From DASUBV01 sp036510065 (lineage in GTDB: Bacteria; Actinomycetota; Actinomycetes; Streptosporangiales; Streptosporangiaceae), in NCBI GenBank assembly GCA_036510065.1, contig DATCEO010000204.1, forward strand, positions 1 to 64,000: a stretch of 64,000 nt of DNA. Reading direction: 5' to 3'. Below the pieces are notes generated by a model. The model saw only the letters and a list, made by a program, of their open reading frames with translations, was not told the origin of the DNA and ran no database searches. Position 1 is the stretch's first letter, and each line of letters starts with the position of its first letter. Positions 60,612-64,000 of the stretch are shown piece by piece. A program made the translations under genes and the position numbers.

Positions 60612-61490
60612 ATGCCCGACCACGAGGACCTCGGCCTGCCCGCTGACCGGCGGGATGACCTGGGCGCAGAGCGCGACGACCTGGGCCGCGAGGTGAAGGT
60701 ACCCGGGTCGGTCACCCGGGTGGTATCACTGGTCCCGTCGCTGACCGAAGCGGTCGCGTCCTGCGCGCCGCGCATCCTGGTGGGCGCCACCAGCTGGTGC
60801 ACGTACCCGGCGGACCTGGCGGTCAGCCGGATCGGCGGGACCAAGAAGCCCGCCGTCGAGCAGATCGTGGCGCTGGCCCCCGACATGGTGCTGGCCAACG
60901 AGGAAGAGAACCGGCAGGCGGACCTGGACGCGCTGCGCGCGGCCGGACTGGCCGTCTGGGTCACCCGGGTGCGGAACCTGCCCGAGGCGCTGACCTCCCT
61001 GGGCCGGATGCTGACCGTGGCCTGCGGGCTGCCCGCGCCGGCCTGGCTGGATGCGGCCGCCGCGGCCTGGCGCCGGGTGCCACCGCGGGCCGACGCGGCC
61101 AGCCGGACGGCCGTGGTTCCGATCTGGCGGCGGCCCTGGATGGTGCTCGGGCACGACACCTTCGCGGGTGACCTGCTCGACAGGCTCGGGGTGGCGAACC
61201 TGTACTCGGGCCACGCCGAGCGTTATCCGCGGGTCGGCATCGACGAAATCCGCGCCGCCGGGGCCGACCTGGTCGTGCTGCCGGACGAGCCGTACCGGTT
61301 CAGCGCCTCGGACGGCCCGGAGGCGTTCCCGGGTGATCGCACGGCGCTGCTCAGCGGCCGTCACCTGACCTGGTACGGGCCGTCCCTGACCGATGCCCCG
61401 GCGGTCCTGAGCCGGCAGCTCCTGGCCGCCCGGGTGCGCTGCCCCCGCTTACCCGCGGGCCGCGTCGGACCTGAACGGGCCCGGACCTGA
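60612..61490 (+). CDS. Helical-backbone metal receptor (BtuF/FecB-like), no export signal
   Basis: 292 residues. The periplasmic-binding fold of class III receptors is clear: RVVSLVPSLTEAVASCAP near 35, GATSWCTYPADLAVSRIGGTKKPAVEQIVALAPDMVLANEEENR near 57-100, GVANLYSGHAERYPRVGIDEIRAAGADLVVLPDEPYRF near 195-232. The first 30 residues (MPDHEDLGLPADRRDDLGAERDD) are charged, with no signal peptide or lipobox, so it seems cytoplasmic. It may handle cobalamin, haem or a ferric chelate; no ABC permease is adjacent. Divergent from the siderophore-interacting protein. It is followed by 267 bases without a recognisable element. Confidence 0.85.
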   Translation: MPDHEDLGLPADRRDDLGAERDDLGREVKVPGSVTRVVSLVPSLTEAVASCAPRILVGATSWCTYPADLAVSRIGGTKKPAVEQIVALAPDMVLANEEENRQADLDALRAAGLAVWVTRVRNLPEALTSLGRMLTVACGLPAPAWLDAAAAAWRRVPPRADAASRTAVVPIWRRPWMVLGHDTFAGDLLDRLGVANLYSGHAERYPRVGIDEIRAAGADLVVLPDEPYRFSASDGPEAFPGDRTALLSGRHLTWYGPSLTDAPAVLSRQLLAARVRCPRLPAGRVGPERART

Positions 61491-61757
61491 GAGGGCCGGA
61501 CATGACAGCGCCCCCGGGAGCGCTTGCTCACGAGGGCGTGCCACGGCCGATGCGTAGGTCGCCTCTCGGCGAGATGCGCAACGCGGCTCCAGCCGAACGG
61601 TATTCCGCGAAGGCGGTAGTTGCGGCCCGGGGGACACAGACGCACCGGCGATCATGTGGAACGCCCCCGTGCCCCGGGCTATTCCGAGCCGCGGAGAAGT
61701 TTCGCGGGGCGGCTAGAGTCGGGGACGACTGTCCGTTCGGTACGAGAGTGGGTTTCG

Positions 61758-62633
61758 TTGCTGTCGCTGGTCTTGCCCAAAGGTTCCCTGGAGCGCGCCA
61801 CCCTCGACCTGTTTGACGCGGCTGACCTGACGGTGCAGCGGTCATCTGACCGTGACTACCATGCGACGATCGACGATCCCCGCATCGAGCGGGTCCGGTT
61901 CCTGCGGCCCCAGGAGATCCCCTCCTATGTCGCGGAGGGCCTGTTCGACCTCGGCATCACCGGCCGGGACTGGATCACCGAGACCGGTGCGAACGTGTCC
62001 TCGCTTGGCGAGCTGCAGTACTCCAAGGCGACCTCGGCGCCGGTCCGGGTGGTGCTCGCGGTGCCGGCCACCGCGTCGTTCGACTCGGTCAGCGACCTTC
62101 CCGACGGCCTGCGCATCTCGACGGAGTTTCCCGAGATCACGCGGCGGTTCCTGGAGGCGCGCGGGGTCAAGGCGGCCATCATCCCGTCCTACGGCGCGAC
62201 GGAGGCCAAGGTCCCCGACATCGTGGACGCGATCGTCGACCTGACCGAGACGGGCTCGTCGCTGCGCCGCAACGGCCTGCGGATCCTGGAGACCCTGCTG
62301 ACCAGCTACACCGAGCTGATCGCGAACCCGGCCGCGCACGAGGACGCCAGTAAGCGAGCCGCCATGGAGGACATCGCGCTGCTGCTGCGCGGCGCGATCC
62401 AGGCCCGCGGCAGCGTGCTGCTCAAGCTCAACGTCGGCGTGGGCGAGCTGGGGGCCGTGACCGCCATGCTGCCGGCCATGTCGTCGCCCACCATTACGTC
62501 GCTGGCCCGCGGGGACATGCATGCCGTGGAGGCCGTGGTGCCCAAGCGCGGGGTCAACACGCTGATTCCGGCCCTCAAGTCCGCCGGGGCCCGCGACATC
62601 CTCGAAGTGCCCATCACCAAGATCGTCGAATAA
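61758..62633 (+). CDS. hisG: ATP phosphoribosyltransferase, long (HisG_L) form
   Basis: 291 residues. LSLVLPKGSLERATLDLFDAAD opens the catalytic domain. VRFLRPQEIPSYVAEGLFDLGITGRDWITE near 39-68 and the phosphate loop region IVDAIVDLTETGSSLRRNGL near 153-172 are diagnostic. The last ~75 residues (LLKLNVGVGELGAVTAMLPAMSSPTITSL ... IPALKSAGARDILEVPI) form the regulatory ACT-like domain, so no HisZ is needed. It joins PRPP to ATP, the first, histidine-inhibited step of histidine synthesis. The start appears to be TTG 61758; no ATG or GTG is in frame near by. No other his gene is in the window. Confidence 0.93.
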   Translation: MLSLVLPKGSLERATLDLFDAADLTVQRSSDRDYHATIDDPRIERVRFLRPQEIPSYVAEGLFDLGITGRDWITETGANVSSLGELQYSKATSAPVRVVLAVPATASFDSVSDLPDGLRISTEFPEITRRFLEARGVKAAIIPSYGATEAKVPDIVDAIVDLTETGSSLRRNGLRILETLLTSYTELIANPAAHEDASKRAAMEDIALLLRGAIQARGSVLLKLNVGVGELGAVTAMLPAMSSPTITSLARGDMHAVEAVVPKRGVNTLIPALKSAGARDILEVPITKIVE

Positions 62634-62637
62634 CGCC

Positions 62638-62675
62638 CTCGCCCGGCCGGCGCGGCCTCGCCCGGCCGGCGCGGC
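62638..62675. repeat. Perfect 19-bp tandem duplication after hisG
   Basis: CTCGCCCGGCCGGCGCGGC occurs at 62638-62656 and again at 62657-62675, starting five bases after the hisG stop. It runs into the hairpin at 62672. Confidence 0.7.
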
Positions 62676-62696
62676 CGCGCGGGAACGACGCGGCCG
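62672..62696 (+). terminator. Hairpin downstream of hisG
   Basis: CGGCCGCG (62672-62679) pairs with CGCGGCCG (62689-62696) around a nine-base loop, 39 bases after the hisG stop. There is no T-tract. Confidence 0.5.
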
Positions 62697-62715
62697 GCCC
62701 GCCGCTGCCGCTACC

Positions 62716-62740
62716 ACAGCAGTAGATGCCCAGCCACGTC
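62716..62740. repeat. Orphan right half of the family-1 palindromic element
   Basis: CAGCAG followed by GCCCAGCCACGTCG repeats the right arm of the element at 62791-62846, sharing 14 consecutive bases with it. No matching CTGCTG left arm lies upstream. Confidence 0.5.
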
Positions 62741-62790
62741 GCTGGCGGGCGGCTCGGCACTGGCCCTCCGTGTGGTCCTGGACGGTGCGA

Positions 62791-62846
62791 ACGTCATGGG
62801 TGGCCCTCTCCTGCTGCTAGCACGGCAGCAGGTGCCCAGCCACGTC
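62791..62846. repeat. Intergenic palindromic element, family 1 (copy B)
   Basis: CGTCATGG (62791-62798), inner stem CCTGCTGC (62809-62816) with GCAGCAGG (62824-62831) around a seven-base loop, then CCACGTCG (62839-62846). Order and spacing match copy A at 26372-26427, although the outer arms here are only partly complementary. Confidence 0.6.
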
Positions 62847-62882
62847 GTCCCGCGAGCGCACAGCCCGGTGCGAAGGACGTGG

Positions 62883-62920
62883 ACGTGCAGGTACTGATGC
62901 TGTATCAGCAGTAACTGCAC
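62883..62920. repeat. Third palindrome in the hisG-lacI gap
   Basis: CGTGCAG (62883-62889) pairs with CTGCACG (62914-62920) and TACTG (62891-62895) with CAGTA (62908-62912), with one G-A mismatch between and a 12-base loop. It carries a CAGCAG word like the family-1 elements, but its arms differ. Confidence 0.5.
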
Positions 62921-63237
62921 GACCACGATATTGGGACATCCTGACGCTGCGGCCGGCGTGGAGGCCCGGCCACGACGGCGGGCCGCCCTGCCGAGCGGGC
63001 GCTGGCCGCGATCCCTGTGACTGCCGGGGGGCCAGGGGCCACTGGTGCGCGGCAGCGGCTACCCAACGCCGCGAGCCTGCGCCGCTCCGACTTGTCGGCG
63101 GTCTGGCCCTCCCGGCCGCGCCGATCTGCGTGCTGGCCTGCGCGGACCTCACCGCTGCGGCCTCATCCGGGCCGGCGCGGCCCGGCTGCTCCGATCCACC
63201 CTTTTCGATTTAACAGTGGAGATACCGGTCCGCAACC
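62921..63237. other. Intergenic stretch with nothing recognised
   Basis: About 320 bases between the last palindrome and the lacI-type promoter. No open frame with family signal on either strand and no clear repeat. Confidence 0.5.
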
Positions 63238-63267
63238 TTGACGAGCTAGGCGAGGCATGGCCAAGAT
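63238..63267 (+). promoter_or_regulatory. Candidate promoter of the LacI-type gene
   Basis: TTGACG (63238-63243) and CAAGAT (63262-63267) are separated by 18 bases. The -35 is good, the -10 weak. Transcription would start near 63275, just upstream of the palindromic operator. Confidence 0.4.
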
Positions 63268-63281
63268 TGATTGTTCCACCA

Positions 63282-63295
63282 TGGAACCGGTTCCA
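63282..63295. promoter_or_regulatory. LacI-type operator TGGAACCGGTTCCA
   Basis: A perfect 14-bp palindrome with the central CG typical of LacI/GalR sites, 25 bases before the start of a LacI-family gene and close to its predicted transcription start. Autoregulation is the simplest reading. Confidence 0.65.
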
Positions 63296-63320
63296 GTCCG
63301 GAATCGTTAAGGGGGTGGGG

Positions 63321-64000
63321 ATGCCTAAGTCCCGACGCGCGACCATCGCTGATGTGGCCGCGGCTTCCGGGGTGGGCGTCGGGACCGTCTCGCGGGTGAT
63401 CAACAGCGCGTCGGGCGTGCGCGAGGCCACCCGGGCCAAGGTGCTGCGGGCCATCGAGCAGCTGGGCTACAGCCCGAGCCATCTGGCTGCCGCCCTGTCC
63501 CGCGGCACGCCGCGCACGGTCGCGATCGTGATTCCGCACCTGACCAGGCCCTCGTCGGTGGAGCGGCTGGCCGGCGCGCTGGCCGTCCTGGCCCGCTACG
63601 AGTACGACACGATGGTCTGCAACGTCGATACCCCGGCCCAGCGCGACCATTTCCTGGCCACGATGGTCACCCGGCACCGCGCCGACGGCGTCATCGTCAT
63701 GTCGCTGCCGTTGCGCCGATCGCAGCTAGCCGCCTTCGCCGCCGCCGGGCTCCCCCTGGTCACGGTGGACGTGCGGGCGCCCGGCGTGCCGCAGACCGTG
63801 ATCGACGACGTGGCGGGCGGGCGCCTGGCCACCGATCACCTGCTGGGTCTCGGGCACAAGCGGATCGGGTTCATCGGCGACCGGGTGCAGCGCGCGGTCT
63901 CCACGGCGCTCGGCTTTACCGCCTCTCACCGGCGGCTGGCCGGCTACCGGCAGGCGCTGACCGCCGCCGGGCTGGTCCCGGACCAGGCCCTCATCCGGCT
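63321..64000 (+). CDS. LacI-family transcriptional regulator, 3' end outside the window
   Basis: 226 codons to the window edge, with no stop. The N-terminal DNA-binding domain is typical: RATIADVAAASGVGVGTVSRVINSASGVREATRAKVLRAIEQLGYSPSHLAAALSRG (residues ~6-62), including the helix-turn-helix and hinge. The sugar-binding domain follows (TVAIVIPHLTRPSSVERLAGAL, ADGVIVMSLPL, VTVDVRAPG, GGRLATDHLLGLGHKRIGFIGD). ATG 63321 follows GGGGGTGGGG. A palindromic operator lies just upstream. Its effector and other targets are unknown; regulated genes may lie beyond the window, and the GH51 gene at 55.4 kb is a possibility only. Confidence 0.93.
   Translation, partial: MPKSRRATIADVAAASGVGVGTVSRVINSASGVREATRAKVLRAIEQLGYSPSHLAAALSRGTPRTVAIVIPHLTRPSSVERLAGALAVLARYEYDTMVCNVDTPAQRDHFLATMVTRHRADGVIVMSLPLRRSQLAAFAAAGLPLVTVDVRAPGVPQTVIDDVAGGRLATDHLLGLGHKRIGFIGDRVQRAVSTALGFTASHRRLAGYRQALTAAGLVPDQALIR

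Noticed and set aside
61361..61645. Possible tRNA suggested by an arginine-rich minus-strand frame
   Set aside because: No GTTCGANNC T-loop, anticodon stem or acceptor pairing could be found. The same search found no tRNA anywhere in the window.

Overview
The window is about 70% GC with strong third-position GC bias. Its gene content is that of a filamentous, hopanoid-making actinomycete: MEP-pathway and hopanoid genes, a Cvn conservon (kinase-like protein, roadblock, DUF742, GTPase), SpoIIE-type phosphatases, ECF sigma factors with actinobacterial partners, a mycothiol-nitroreductase-like protein beside pepN, and menaquinone synthesis. Streptosporangiales or a related order seems likely, but genus cannot be fixed from sequence alone. 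I see no tRNA, rRNA, CRISPR array, insertion sequence or prophage.

Layout. 0-1.2 kb: remains of a nucleotidyltransferase/HEPN toxin-antitoxin pair in which the HEPN toxin has become an in-frame chimera with a HicB-like antitoxin, then a stress-protein-like gene. 1.2-10 kb: a Ski2-like helicase, a VOC protein, a decayed serine hydrolase (two lesions), an N-terminally shortened DUF885 peptidase and a Tat-exported FAD oxidase with a coding-like tail beyond its stop. 10.9-19.7 kb: housekeeping genes (PLP dehydratase, SHOCT-tailed protein, acyl-CoA synthetase, NfeD/SPFH pair, menA, NERD protein, amidase). 19.8-26.3 kb: two MMPL exporters behind a twin AGATATATCT operator, then a YCII/DGPF protein with an ECF42-type sigma factor. 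26.4-34.3 kb: malQ, pepN diverging from an Rv2466c-like thioredoxin-fold protein, a small secreted protein and an aldehyde dehydrogenase. 34.8-39.9 kb: a SpoIIE phosphatase convergent with a complete conservon.

40.6-49.6 kb is the centrepiece, a tightly overlapping hopanoid operon: hpnC, hpnD and hpnE convert farnesyl diphosphate to squalene, a polyprenyl synthetase supplies the precursor, shc cyclises squalene, a fused HpnG-IspH protein joins side-chain processing to the last MEP step, and hpnH adds adenosine to hopene. A membrane glycosyltransferase follows on the same strand. 51.5-64 kb: a PAS/GAF/PP2C/HATPase regulator, an FAD monooxygenase, a GH51 arabinofuranosidase, an SDR, a SigE-type sigma factor with a membrane partner, a siderophore-interacting protein, a metal-binding receptor, hisG, and a LacI regulator cut by the window edge with a probable autoregulatory operator.

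The most unusual items are the HEPN-HicB chimera, the HpnG-IspH fusion with an in-frame minisatellite in its IspH half, and two families of intergenic palindromes (CGTCATGG...CTGCTGC/GCAGCAG...CCA and TTTTCAG-9-CTGAAAA), each present more than once. All product names rest on recognised motifs and family resemblance read by eye; no database search was run.
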